Shown: positions 1 to 6,054, numbered from the stretch's first letter. The stretch: DNA of 9,485 nt from CAZNVB01 sp964651495 (GCA_964651495.1 CAZYWP010000125.1:1-9485), one strand, 5' to 3'. Numbers and translations are program-made. Notes: generated from the letters alone by a model not told the origin.

Positions 1-301
1 CGGTCAGGAGGATGCCGTGGGCGGCCGCGTTCTCCGCCGCCTCCTTGTTCTTCGCCCCGAGGAGGCGCGAGATGATCGAGTTGATCCCGACGCCCAGGCC
101 TGAATTCAGGCTGATCAGGATGAAGAAGATGGGAAAAGCGAAGGTCAAGGCGGCGATCGCGGCCGCACCGAGCCGGCCGACGAAGGCCGTATCCACAACG
201 TTGTACATCGTCTGGACGAACATGGCGATGGCGACGGGTGCGGCCAGGATGAACAGCGCCCGCTTGGGATTGGCAACGAATTCATCCACCCGGTTTTTCA
301 T
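1..301 (-). CDS. MATE-family multidrug/polysaccharide transporter, N-terminal fragment (cut by window edge)
   Basis: This inner-membrane antiporter-type protein reads right to left from an ATG at 301-299; only its first 100 residues lie in the window. MATE proteins export drugs, dyes or metabolites in exchange for Na+ or H+. After a short basic N-terminus (MKNRVDEF) comes the first membrane helix (about residues 15-33) containing QTMYNVVDTAFVGRLG, the typical MATE helix-1 signature. A second hydrophobic stretch (about 45-66) and the loop motif INSIISRLLGAKN follow. There is no Shine-Dalgarno sequence upstream. The gene is divergent from the heptose cluster and shares the AT-rich promoter region with it. 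The substrate cannot be told from this fragment, and a membership closer to DinF or NorM cannot be decided. Confidence 0.9.
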   Translation of the reverse strand, partial: MKNRVDEFVANPKRALFILAAPVAIAMFVQTMYNVVDTAFVGRLGAAAIAALTFAFPIFFILISLNSGLGVGINSIISRLLGAKNKEAAENAAAHGILLT

Positions 302-338
302 GTCGATTTTAAAAAGGCATTATAATATAATAGCCGCC
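302..338. promoter_or_regulatory. Divergent promoter region between the MATE gene and rfaE1
   Basis: This is a 37-bp AT-rich spacer in otherwise GC-rich DNA. On the plus strand it carries two consensus -10 hexamers TATAAT at 321-326 and 326-331. The second is followed by seven bases and then the rfaE1 GTG at 339. ATTATAAT at 319-326 is a palindrome, so TATAAT is also read on the minus strand (324 to 319), 17 bases before the MATE ATG; a second minus-strand candidate is TAAAAT at 311-306. No convincing -35 is visible for either direction (best plus-strand match TCGATT at 303-308). Seen directly: the hexamers. Inferred: promoter function in both directions. Confidence 0.6.
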
Positions 339-1340
339 GTGGACAAAGAAAAAGCCCGACTGATAAGCCTTATCGACCGGTTCTCCGGCCAGAAGATCGC
401 CGTCTGGGGGGATTTCATCCTCGACGAGTACCTTTACGGGAGGACGAGGCGCATCTCCCGGGAGGCCCCGGTCCTCATACTCAGCTACCAGAGAGGCGAA
501 TATTCTTTGGGCGGCGCCGGAAACTCCGTCCTGAACATCAAAGCCCTGGGAGCCGATCCCCTGCCTGTCGGCGTCATCGGAGATGACGCATCCGGCGAGA
601 GGATTATCGAAATCCTCCGCAGTCAGAAAATTCCGAGTCGATATCTCATTCTCTCCAAAGGGTATCAGACGCCGATCAAGATGCGCATCCTCGCCGGCGA
701 GGAGAACACCAAGAAGCAGCAGATCCTCCGCATAGACAAGGAAGCAGCCGTGCCCGAAACTGCCGCCATCAGGCAGAAGCTGCGGGCCAACCTCGAGGCC
801 TTCCGGAAGCAGTCGAACGGCCTCCTCATTTCCGATTACAGCTATATGACCGTAAAGACGGACATTTTCAACGCCGTTCTCCCCTCTTTCAAGAAATCAA
901 GACTGCCGGTGACCTTAGATTCCAGGTTCCGGCTCCTCCAGTTTAGAGGCATAACGGCGGCCACACCTAACGAGCCTGAAGTTGAGGACGCACTCAAGTT
1001 GGAGCTTGACGACGACCTTCCCAAGCTCAAGCGCGCCGGCCGCCTCCTCATGGGCAGAATCCGCTCCCGCGCCCTTCTCATCACCCGGGGATCGCGGGGC
1101 ATGGCCCTGTTCGAGAAAGGAAGGCCGCCGTTCCTCATACCGGTCCACGGCAGCACCGATATTGTCGATGTCACCGGCGCCGGCGACACGGTCATCAGCA
1201 TCTTCACCCTGGCCCTGGCCAGCGGCGCTTCGCTGCAGGAAGCAACCCAGCTGGCTAATTTCGCCGGCGGCGTCGTCGTTATGAAAAAGGGGACGGCGAC
1301 CGTGTCATCCGACGAGCTTAAAAAGGCCATATCATCATAA
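339..1340 (+). CDS. rfaE1: D-glycero-beta-D-manno-heptose-7-phosphate kinase (RfaE1/HldE domain I)
   Basis: This cytoplasmic PfkB/ribokinase-family sugar kinase makes heptose-1,7-bisphosphate for LPS core synthesis. From GTG 339 it has 333 residues, the usual length of the isolated kinase. Motifs in order: GDFILDEYLYGRTRRISREAP (24-44, the RfaE1 substrate-binding start), GGAGNSVLNIKALGA (58-72), the QQILRIDKE block (127-135), TPNEPEVE (209-216) and VDVTGAGDTV (276-285) with the anion hole and catalytic base Asp283. The C-terminal GTATVSSDEL also matches the family. The open frame extends upstream to base 12, but that stretch is antisense to the MATE gene. An alternative ATG at 300 would add 13 residues (MSILKRHYNIIAA) not expected in the family. 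GTG 339 sits seven bases after TATAAT with no Shine-Dalgarno, suggesting a leaderless mRNA. It is followed directly by rfaE2. Confidence 0.95.
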   Translation: MDKEKARLISLIDRFSGQKIAVWGDFILDEYLYGRTRRISREAPVLILSYQRGEYSLGGAGNSVLNIKALGADPLPVGVIGDDASGERIIEILRSQKIPSRYLILSKGYQTPIKMRILAGEENTKKQQILRIDKEAAVPETAAIRQKLRANLEAFRKQSNGLLISDYSYMTVKTDIFNAVLPSFKKSRLPVTLDSRFRLLQFRGITAATPNEPEVEDALKLELDDDLPKLKRAGRLLMGRIRSRALLITRGSRGMALFEKGRPPFLIPVHGSTDIVDVTGAGDTVISIFTLALASGASLQEATQLANFAGGVVVMKKGTATVSSDELKKAISS

Positions 1341-1341
1341 G

Positions 1342-1857
1342 TTGAAAAAGCCCAGCACCCCCCGAAAACTCAAAACGCTCGCTGAACTGAAGAAAATCAT
1401 TATTGCTGCAAAGGCCGGCGGCAAGACCGTCGTTTTGGCCAACGGCTGCTTCGACCTTTTCCATGTCGGGCATATCCGCTATTTGCGGGGCGCCAAGGCC
1501 AAGGGAGCCATCCTGATCGTGGCCCTCAATAGCGACGGTTCGGTACGGCGCCTGAAGGGGAAAGCACGGCCGATTCTGCCGCAGCGGGAGCGGGCCGAAA
1601 TCCTGGCCGCCTTCTCCTTTGTCGATTATGTCACGATCTTCCGCCAGCCCAATGTCGAGAAAATCCTGCTCGCCCTGAAGCCGACAGTCCACGTCAAGGG
1701 CTCGGACTACACCGAAGAGACGGTCCCGGAAAGGGACACGGTCAGGAAGTACGGAGGGCGGGTGGCCATCGCCGGCGGCCCGAAATTCCGCGATACCTCA
1801 GAGATCATCAGGAAAATCGCGGCCGCTTATGTCAATGAGAAGGCTTCGATTGAATGA
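1342..1857 (+). CDS. rfaE2: D-glycero-beta-D-manno-heptose 1-phosphate adenylyltransferase (RfaE2/HldE domain II)
   Basis: This enzyme transfers AMP from ATP to heptose-1-phosphate, giving ADP-heptose. At 171 residues it is a single nucleotidyltransferase domain. It shows NGCFDLFHVGHIRYL (34-48) with the HxGH nucleotide-binding motif at 41-44, VKGSDYTEETVPE (118-130) and TSEII (152-156), which corresponds to the ISTT/TSEI-type phosphate-binding motif. The start is TTG, one base after the rfaE1 TAA. No ATG or GTG in frame precedes the conserved core, and there is no good ribosome site, so translation is probably coupled to rfaE1. In Enterobacteria the two activities are fused as HldE; here they are separate, as in many other phyla. 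The intermediate phosphatase GmhB is not in the window. Confidence 0.95.
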   Translation: MKKPSTPRKLKTLAELKKIIIAAKAGGKTVVLANGCFDLFHVGHIRYLRGAKAKGAILIVALNSDGSVRRLKGKARPILPQRERAEILAAFSFVDYVTIFRQPNVEKILLALKPTVHVKGSDYTEETVPERDTVRKYGGRVAIAGGPKFRDTSEIIRKIAAAYVNEKASIE

Positions 1858-1864
1858 ATTGCAG

Positions 1865-2863
1865 ATGGATAGGTTCCTGATCATCCGGCTGAGCTCGCTG
1901 GGGGACATTATCCATGCGTTGCCGGCTTTTTCGGCCCTGCGCCGCCGTTATCCCAAGGCAAGGATCATCTGGGCGGTGGAGAACCCGGGCAAAGAGATCC
2001 TTAATCTTGTCCCCGGAATTGACGAAATCATTATCATCGATAAGAAAAAATGGCTGCGGTGCGCTAAGAGCATCAGGCGCCGCGGTCAAATCGCCCTGGA
2101 TTTCCAGGGGTTGGTTAAATCCGGCTTGCTGGCCTATCTCTCCCGCTCGCGACGCCGGATCGGATTTCCCCGTCAAAACTGCCGTGAGCCTCTCGCTTCG
2201 CTTTTTTATACGGACCGGCCGAAAGCAATCGCCGAAAGCGAAGTCCACGTCATCGCCAAGAACTTAAAACTCCTGAGTTGTCTCGACATCGAGGAGACGC
2301 GGTTCGACTTCCCGCTCGCGATACCGGAAGATGTTCTCGGGTCGATGGAAGACAAACTCCGGGAAATCGGTTACGATGGAACCGGGAGGCTTCTTCTCTT
2401 CAACCTGGGAGCCGCCTGGGAGACCAAGAGACTGTTTCCGGAGCAGTGGGCGGCGCTCGTCGAAAAGACGCGATTCGAGGACGCCTATCCCCTGCTTCTC
2501 TGGGGAACGGAGACGGAAAAACAGCTGGCGTCCGAGGTGAATAAAAAAACCGGCGTTCACCTGGCGCCGTTCCTGTCGGTCAAAGAAGTGCTGGCCCTGC
2601 TTCAAAGAACATCGCTCCTCGTCAGCGGCGATACCTTCGCCCTCCAGGCCGCCTGCGCCCTCTCCGTGCCTGTGGTCGGACTCTTCGGCCCGACCAACCC
2701 GCGGCGCAACGGCCCTTTTCAACCGCGGGACAAAGTGATATTCCATCAGTTGCACTGCAATCCATGCTACAAGAGGACATGCCCGACATTGGAGTGCCTC
2801 CGCTCGATTTCCGTGGATGAGGCTGCTGCCGCCGTCCGGGAGCTTTGGACGAAGCATGAGTGA
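1865..2863 (+). CDS. Glycosyltransferase family 9 protein, lipopolysaccharide heptosyltransferase (WaaC/WaaF-like)
   Basis: This predicted peripheral inner-membrane enzyme transfers heptose from ADP-heptose to the LPS inner core. It has 332 residues from ATG 1865, seven bases after the rfaE2 stop. An in-frame ATG at 1829 would overlap rfaE2 and precede the conserved N-terminus. LIIRLSSLGDIIHALPA (5-21) is the GT9 start, with Asp14 matching the proposed catalytic base Asp13 of E. coli WaaC. ALDFQGLVKSGLLA (77-90) is WaaC-like. FNLGAAWETKRLFPEQW (179-195) supplies Lys188, which aligns with WaaC Lys192. SGDTFALQAACALSVPVVGLFGPTNP (254-279) is the donor site. A Cys-x2-Cys-x4-Cys-x4-Cys cluster (298, 301, 306, 311) recalls WaaF-type enzymes, so type I and type II cannot be separated. 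Oddity: the usual DTGxxH donor motif reads DTFALQ. Confidence 0.9.
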   Translation: MDRFLIIRLSSLGDIIHALPAFSALRRRYPKARIIWAVENPGKEILNLVPGIDEIIIIDKKKWLRCAKSIRRRGQIALDFQGLVKSGLLAYLSRSRRRIGFPRQNCREPLASLFYTDRPKAIAESEVHVIAKNLKLLSCLDIEETRFDFPLAIPEDVLGSMEDKLREIGYDGTGRLLLFNLGAAWETKRLFPEQWAALVEKTRFEDAYPLLLWGTETEKQLASEVNKKTGVHLAPFLSVKEVLALLQRTSLLVSGDTFALQAACALSVPVVGLFGPTNPRRNGPFQPRDKVIFHQLHCNPCYKRTCPTLECLRSISVDEAAAAVRELWTKHE

Positions 2864-3413
2864 ATTTAGCCCCAGAGAAGGGCTGAGCCGGCTCCGTGTT
2901 CGGGCGGGATTGTTCGCCGCCGTGGCCGTCCTCATCCTCGCCCGACCGATCTGGTCGTCCGTCGTTATCGGCGTGGTCATATCTCTCGCCGGCCTGGCGA
3001 TCAGAGCGTGGGCTTCGGGCCATCTGCGCAAGGAAAAAGCGCTGGCCGTTTCGGGCCCGTACGGGTTTTCCAGGAATCCGCTTTATCTGGGCAATTTTGT
3101 GATGGGAGTCGGGATTGTCGTCGGAGCCCATTCCTGGTGGGTCCTGGGCCTTTTCGTCGTCTATTTCGCCGTCTTCTATCCCCTGATCATCCAGAGAGAG
3201 AGAGAACGGATGAAGGAGCTTTTCCCCGAACAATATGAAGAGTACAGAAGAAGAGTCCCTTCCTTTTTTCCCTCACTTTTGAGGCGCCGCTTCCCCTCGC
3301 GGGGAAAATTCAGCTGGGCGCTCTACAGGCAGAATAAAGAATTCCGCGCCCTGGCCGGGATGCTGGCTTTCTGGGTTGCGCTGGCCGCCAAGATCCTGCT
3401 GTTGAACCGGTAG
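2856..3413 (+). CDS. Isoprenylcysteine carboxyl methyltransferase / phospholipid methyltransferase-like membrane protein
   Basis: This is a 185-residue integral membrane protein of the ICMT/PEMT-like superfamily, SAM-dependent methyltransferases whose bacterial substrates are mostly unknown. Hydrophobic helices lie at about 17-30, 33-50, 78-92 and 94-112, with a possible last one at 166-183. The family SAM-binding signature is GPYGFSRNPLYLGNF (67-81), followed by the conserved RERERMKELFPEQYEEYRRRVPSFFP block (114-139). The ATG at 2856 overlaps the last codon and stop of the GT9 gene (ATGAGTGA), implying translational coupling. An in-frame ATG at 2817 would only add a peptide antisense-like to the GT9 tail, so it was not used. 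Its place in a heptose/LPS cluster suggests an envelope lipid or glycan substrate; this is inference. Prenyl-cysteine itself is unlikely as substrate in a bacterium. Confidence 0.85.
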   Translation: MSEFSPREGLSRLRVRAGLFAAVAVLILARPIWSSVVIGVVISLAGLAIRAWASGHLRKEKALAVSGPYGFSRNPLYLGNFVMGVGIVVGAHSWWVLGLFVVYFAVFYPLIIQRERERMKELFPEQYEEYRRRVPSFFPSLLRRRFPSRGKFSWALYRQNKEFRALAGMLAFWVALAAKILLLNR

Positions 3414-3430
3414 GACCGCTCTGCTATAGT
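3402..3430 (+). promoter_or_regulatory. Sigma70-type promoter of trmH (leaderless configuration)
   Basis: TTGAAC at 3402-3407 and TATAGT at 3425-3430 are separated by exactly 17 bases, the optimal spacing for a housekeeping promoter. The -35 lies inside the last codons of the preceding membrane-protein gene. The expected transcription start falls on or next to the GTG at 3437, since only six bases separate it from the -10. No ribosome-binding site exists between them. The hexamers and distances are seen directly; promoter activity is inferred. Confidence 0.65.
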
Positions 3431-3436
3431 CTTTTC

Positions 3437-4036
3437 GTGCCAACTCCGGAACGGGTCGAAAGAGTCAGGCGGCTGCTATCCCTGCGCCAGCCCGACCTGA
3501 GAGTGGTCCTCGAAGGCGTGACCATCGCCCACAATGCCAGCGCCGTCATCCGCACCTGCGATGCCGCCGGCATCCTTCACCTGGACCTCGTCTCTCCTAA
3601 TCCCGACCTGCTCGGTATCAACAAGGCCATCTCCACCCGGGCGGAAAAGTGGGTGGACACCCGCATCTATGCCTCCATTGCCGATTGCCTCCTGCCCCTG
3701 AAGAAGGGCGGCCTCGAGGTCGCGGTGACGCACCTCGGGAAAGAAACCGTTGATTACACGGAATTGGACTACACCCGGCCGCTGGCCGTCGTCTTCGGCA
3801 GCGAGTCCGAGGGCGTCTCTGCGGATGCCCTGGCCCTGGCCGACCATAGAATCCGCATCCCGATGCTGGGCATGGTCCAGAGCCTCAACCTCTCGGTCTC
3901 TGTCGGGATCATTCTCTTCGAGGCTATCAAACAGCGCCGGACCCGCGGGTTCTACGAAAATAGACGCCTGACCGACGAGGAATTCGACCGCTACCTCGAG
4001 AAATGGCTCTCGGGCAGGGAAAACGGCAGCGAATAA
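3437..4036 (+). CDS. trmH: tRNA (guanosine(18)-2'-O)-methyltransferase TrmH
   Basis: This SPOUT-class enzyme methylates the 2'-O of G18 in the tRNA D-loop using SAM. It has 199 residues, close to the catalytic core of E. coli TrmH but lacking most of its C-terminal extension. The N-terminus aligns with E. coli TrmH through RQPDL (17-21), supporting the GTG start. SPOUT motif 1 is AHNASAVIRTCDAAG (31-45) with the catalytic Arg39. Motif 2 is VVFGSESEGVS (118-128). Motif 3 is IPMLGMVQSLNLSVSVGIILFE (141-162), which forms the trefoil-knot SAM site. GMVQSLN is the TrmH form of this motif, which favours TrmH over TrmL or RlmB. The gene is 23 bases after the membrane protein but has its own promoter, so it is likely uncoupled from the LPS genes. 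It converges with the sigma operon. Confidence 0.95.
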   Translation: MPTPERVERVRRLLSLRQPDLRVVLEGVTIAHNASAVIRTCDAAGILHLDLVSPNPDLLGINKAISTRAEKWVDTRIYASIADCLLPLKKGGLEVAVTHLGKETVDYTELDYTRPLAVVFGSESEGVSADALALADHRIRIPMLGMVQSLNLSVSVGIILFEAIKQRRTRGFYENRRLTDEEFDRYLEKWLSGRENGSE

Positions 4037-4066
4037 AAAAAAGGGCCCTCCCCTGCGGGAAGGCCC
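4035..4066 (-). terminator. Intrinsic terminator of the minus-strand sigma/HtrA-like operon
   Basis: On the minus strand a GC-rich stem (4066-4057 with 4052-4043, ten pairs with one C/A mismatch, loop 4053-4056) is followed by eight T residues (4042-4035), the textbook layout of a rho-independent terminator. The T-run overlaps the trmH stop codon at 4034-4036. The plus-strand side has no T-run, so it should act on the minus strand only. A second small hairpin (4091-4095 with 4102-4106) sits just after the stop of the operon's last gene. Confidence 0.85.
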
Positions 4067-4109
4067 CCTGAGATGGATGTAAGAGCTTGGGGCCCGGTCC
4101 TGGGCCTTG

Positions 4110-4475
4110 TCAAGCCCTGTAAAAGACCCTGTTCTTACTGTAAATCGTTTCAAGCCTCTTTTTTGCGGTGTTTAGGTTCTTCTCGTAAACCTCTTTGCTT
4201 TTCTCGTAGTAATCTTTGCTCTTGAGAGTCATTTCCTCAGTGAGTCTCTTCAGTTTCTCCCTGGATTCCTGACTGGACTTCTCATAAATATCGCGGGATC
4301 TCTGGAACTGCCGCTCCAGCTCTCTGGCCGCATCCCCCCAGGCTTCCCCGGATTCGGGAAACAGCCGGGATAGGCCCGGGCTTTCTTCCTCCTCGACTTC
4401 AACCTCCAACGACATCGGTTTTTTATCGCGGACGAGGTCGATTTTCACTTTATCGCCCTTCTTCTTGTCCTGGAT
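4110..4475 (-). CDS. C-terminal part of the HtrA-like PDZ protein: end of a second PDZ domain plus helical tail (5' end lost in assembly gap)
   Basis: The open frame runs from the gap edge at 4475 to TGA 4112-4110, giving 121 visible residues. Residues 1-28 (starting IQDKKKGDKVKIDLVRDKK) are the last helix and strands of a PDZ domain, similar to the PDZ end in the protein on the other side of the gap (GQDIKLEVERKGK). Both PDZ ends lead into an RLFP linker (here 37-40). Residues 47-118 form a highly charged, probably continuous helix with repeated YEK motifs (64-66, 90-92, 97-99) and Tyr at 64, 89, 90, 97, 112 and 119. A GTG at 4448 could be taken as a start, but it is the Val of the PDZ strand. 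This is most likely the C-terminus of the 4576-5625 gene. A separate small gene starting inside the gap cannot be excluded. Confidence 0.75.
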   Translation of the reverse strand: MQDKKKGDKVKIDLVRDKKPMSLEVEVEEEESPGLSRLFPESGEAWGDAARELERQFQRSRDIYEKSSQESREKLKRLTEEMTLKSKDYYEKSKEVYEKNLNTAKKRLETIYSKNRVFYRA

Positions 4476-4575
4476 NNNNNNNNNNNNNNNNNNNNNNNNN
4501 NNNNNNNNNNNNNNNNNNNNNNNNNNNNNNNNNNNNNNNNNNNNNNNNNNNNNNNNNNNNNNNNNNNNNNNNNNN
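4476..4575. other. Assembly gap (100 N, unknown true length)
   Basis: Exactly 100 undetermined bases is the conventional placeholder for a scaffold gap of unknown size. It interrupts the HtrA-like gene. The codons on the two sides are both complete at the gap edges (4578-4576 and 4475-4473), so one continuous gene would need a true gap divisible by three; 100 is not. A full second PDZ domain would need very roughly 200 bases here. Confidence 0.95.
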
Positions 4576-5625
4576 CCGGTCCGGGAAAAGACGCGGAAAC
4601 CGGAATGCCAGCTCCCGCCTGGCTTCCGCCTCCGGGTACTCTCCGAGCTTCACCTTGACCTCGCTTGTCTTCCCTTTCCTCTCGACCTCGAGCTTTATGT
4701 CCTGGCCCGGTTTTCGATTCCGGATCTCCGAAACGAACGCCGGCGCGTTGCTGATTTTTTTACCGTCGACGGAAAGAAGGATGTCTCCCTCCTCGAGCTT
4801 GGCCAGTTCGGCGGGGCTTTCCTTTTCGACTTCGCTGACCTCGACCTGTCCCTTCTCGTTTTCAGAGAAAGAGACGCCCACCCAGCCGCGGCTCACTTTC
4901 CCTTTGTCTTTGATCTCAGCCGCGACATCCATGACGATGTCTACGGGAATGGCCAGGGCCATGCCCGACGAGGGCGCTTCGGCCTGGCCGAAGACATATC
5001 CGGAGCCGACGACTTCTCTCTCCCTGAACTCGAACACCACCGGCTGGTCCTCGGTATAGATGCCCCGCAGGAGTCCGACCATCTGGCCGTCTTTGTTGAC
5101 CACGGGGCTGCCGCTCGCTCCCCTGGTCACCCAGATATTCAAACGCAGCCGGTCCGGAGCGATCGAGCTGACGATGCCCTGGGCTACCGAAGGCGTGTTT
5201 TCAGGGGAGATGCTGATCAGTCCGATCCAGGACCCGGGCGTGAGGCCTTCCGCTTTGCCGAGTCCGATCGGCGTCCAGTTCTTCTCGCTGGACTGGATCA
5301 GGGCCAGGTGGGTTTCCGAGTCAAACCCCAGGAACTTCGCCTGGCTGCGCTTTCCGTCGGAAGAGATGACCGTGATTTTTTGGTCCCGGGCCGAAATCAG
5401 TGCTGTAGTGACGATCCGGCCGTCCTTATCGATGACGACGCCCGTCGCCACTTTGGTGAACCCGTTCCGCGACTCGACTTTGACGACGCTGGCGAAAACC
5501 TTCTTGGAGGCGGTCTCCAGCGTGTTTTCGTCTAAAGTCAGGCCCTTCGGCGCGGCCGGCACAGTCAAGGCCAGCGCCAGGGCAACCGTCGTCAGGACGA
5601 CTGTCAGTTTGCCTTGCTCGCTCAT
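4576..5625 (-). CDS. HtrA/DegP-like exported PDZ protein, probably a pseudo-protease (3' end lost in assembly gap)
   Basis: 350 residues are visible from ATG 5625. Residues 1-28 are a signal peptide or membrane anchor (Lys6, then a hydrophobic run to VPAA), so it acts in the periplasm. Residues 35-235 are a trypsin-like HtrA fold and 246-330 a PDZ domain. Residues 68-111 align with DegP without gaps: the catalytic His of TNNHV is Leu76 (TTALI) and the catalytic Asp of SDIAL is His106 (THLAL). The nucleophile is kept as Ser171 in RGASGSPVVN. A loop of about 25 residues (190-215) is longer than in DegP. It is the third gene of the sigma operon, 16 bases after the anti-sigma gene, with a strong Shine-Dalgarno. 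Known HtrA family members degrade or chaperone misfolded envelope proteins; here a sensing or binding role is more likely than cleavage. Confidence 0.85.
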
Positions 5626-5636
5626 AGTCTTGAAAA

Positions 5637-5643
5637 CCTCCTT
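5637..5643 (-). promoter_or_regulatory. Shine-Dalgarno site of the HtrA-like gene
   Basis: The minus strand reads AAGGAGG eleven bases before ATG 5625, starting inside the TAA stop of the preceding gene. It fixes this start and shows that the organism uses canonical ribosome sites, in contrast to rfaE1 and trmH, which have none. Confidence 0.8.
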
Positions 5644-6043
5644 AGAATTTGACCCCTTTCGGAGTCGTATCGGAAACCTGTTCCAGGAGATAAATCGCCT
5701 CCGGTTCGTAGGACCGGCTGCGCATCTCCGAGGAATAATCCAGTGTTTCGATGATCGAAATGGTCTGTCCGAATCCGGCGGCCTGCACGCCTGCGGCGGC
5801 CGCGGACCGGTCGCTTTGAGACCGAGAAATATTCAGGGGAGCCCTGTTCTGCAGGACAAGGACATTCAGCAGCACAAACACGAGCAGCAGAGAAGCGAAC
5901 GCCCCGGCCAGGGAGAGGCGGAACCCGACCCGCGGCCGGCGCAGGCTGCGCTGGCGCAGCGAAAGCCGGACCATCACCTGCTGCTCGAAGTCCGGCGGCG
6001 CTTTGACCTGCTCCAGTTTTTTCAAAATCGTCAGCTCATCCAT
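5642..6043 (-). CDS. Single-pass membrane protein, probable anti-sigma factor
   Basis: A 133-residue protein with a cytoplasmic N-terminus (1-42) rich in Arg from residue 26 on, one membrane helix at about 43-64 (LSLAGAFASLLLVFVLLNVL), and a periplasmic tail of about 70 residues. The position directly after an ECF sigma gene and the topology fit an anti-sigma factor that holds the sigma factor at the membrane. It contains no Cys and no His, so it lacks the HxxxCxxC zinc motif of ZAS anti-sigma factors. The short KAPPDFEQQVMVRL segment (14-27) could be the sigma-binding helix. ATG 6043 was chosen because GAGGAG precedes it closely; a TTG at 6058 would overlap the sigma stop. The assignment rests on context and topology, not on a recognised domain. 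Confidence 0.7.
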   Translation of the reverse strand: MDELTILKKLEQVKAPPDFEQQVMVRLSLRQRSLRRPRVGFRLSLAGAFASLLLVFVLLNVLVLQNRAPLNISRSQSDRSAAAAGVQAAGFGQTISIIETLDYSSEMRSRSYEPEAIYLLEQVSDTTPKGVKF

Positions 6044-6054
6044 CTCTTCTCTCC

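Noticed and set aside
12..338. Plus-strand open frame extending rfaE1 upstream to give a 442-residue protein
   Set aside because: The extra residues are antisense to a clear MATE N-terminus on the minus strand and have no family counterpart; rfaE1 conservation begins at about 339.
4110..4448. Stand-alone 112-residue gene starting at GTG 4448
   Set aside because: The GTG encodes the Val of a PDZ beta strand, and the frame stays open with PDZ-like residues up to the gap edge at 4475.
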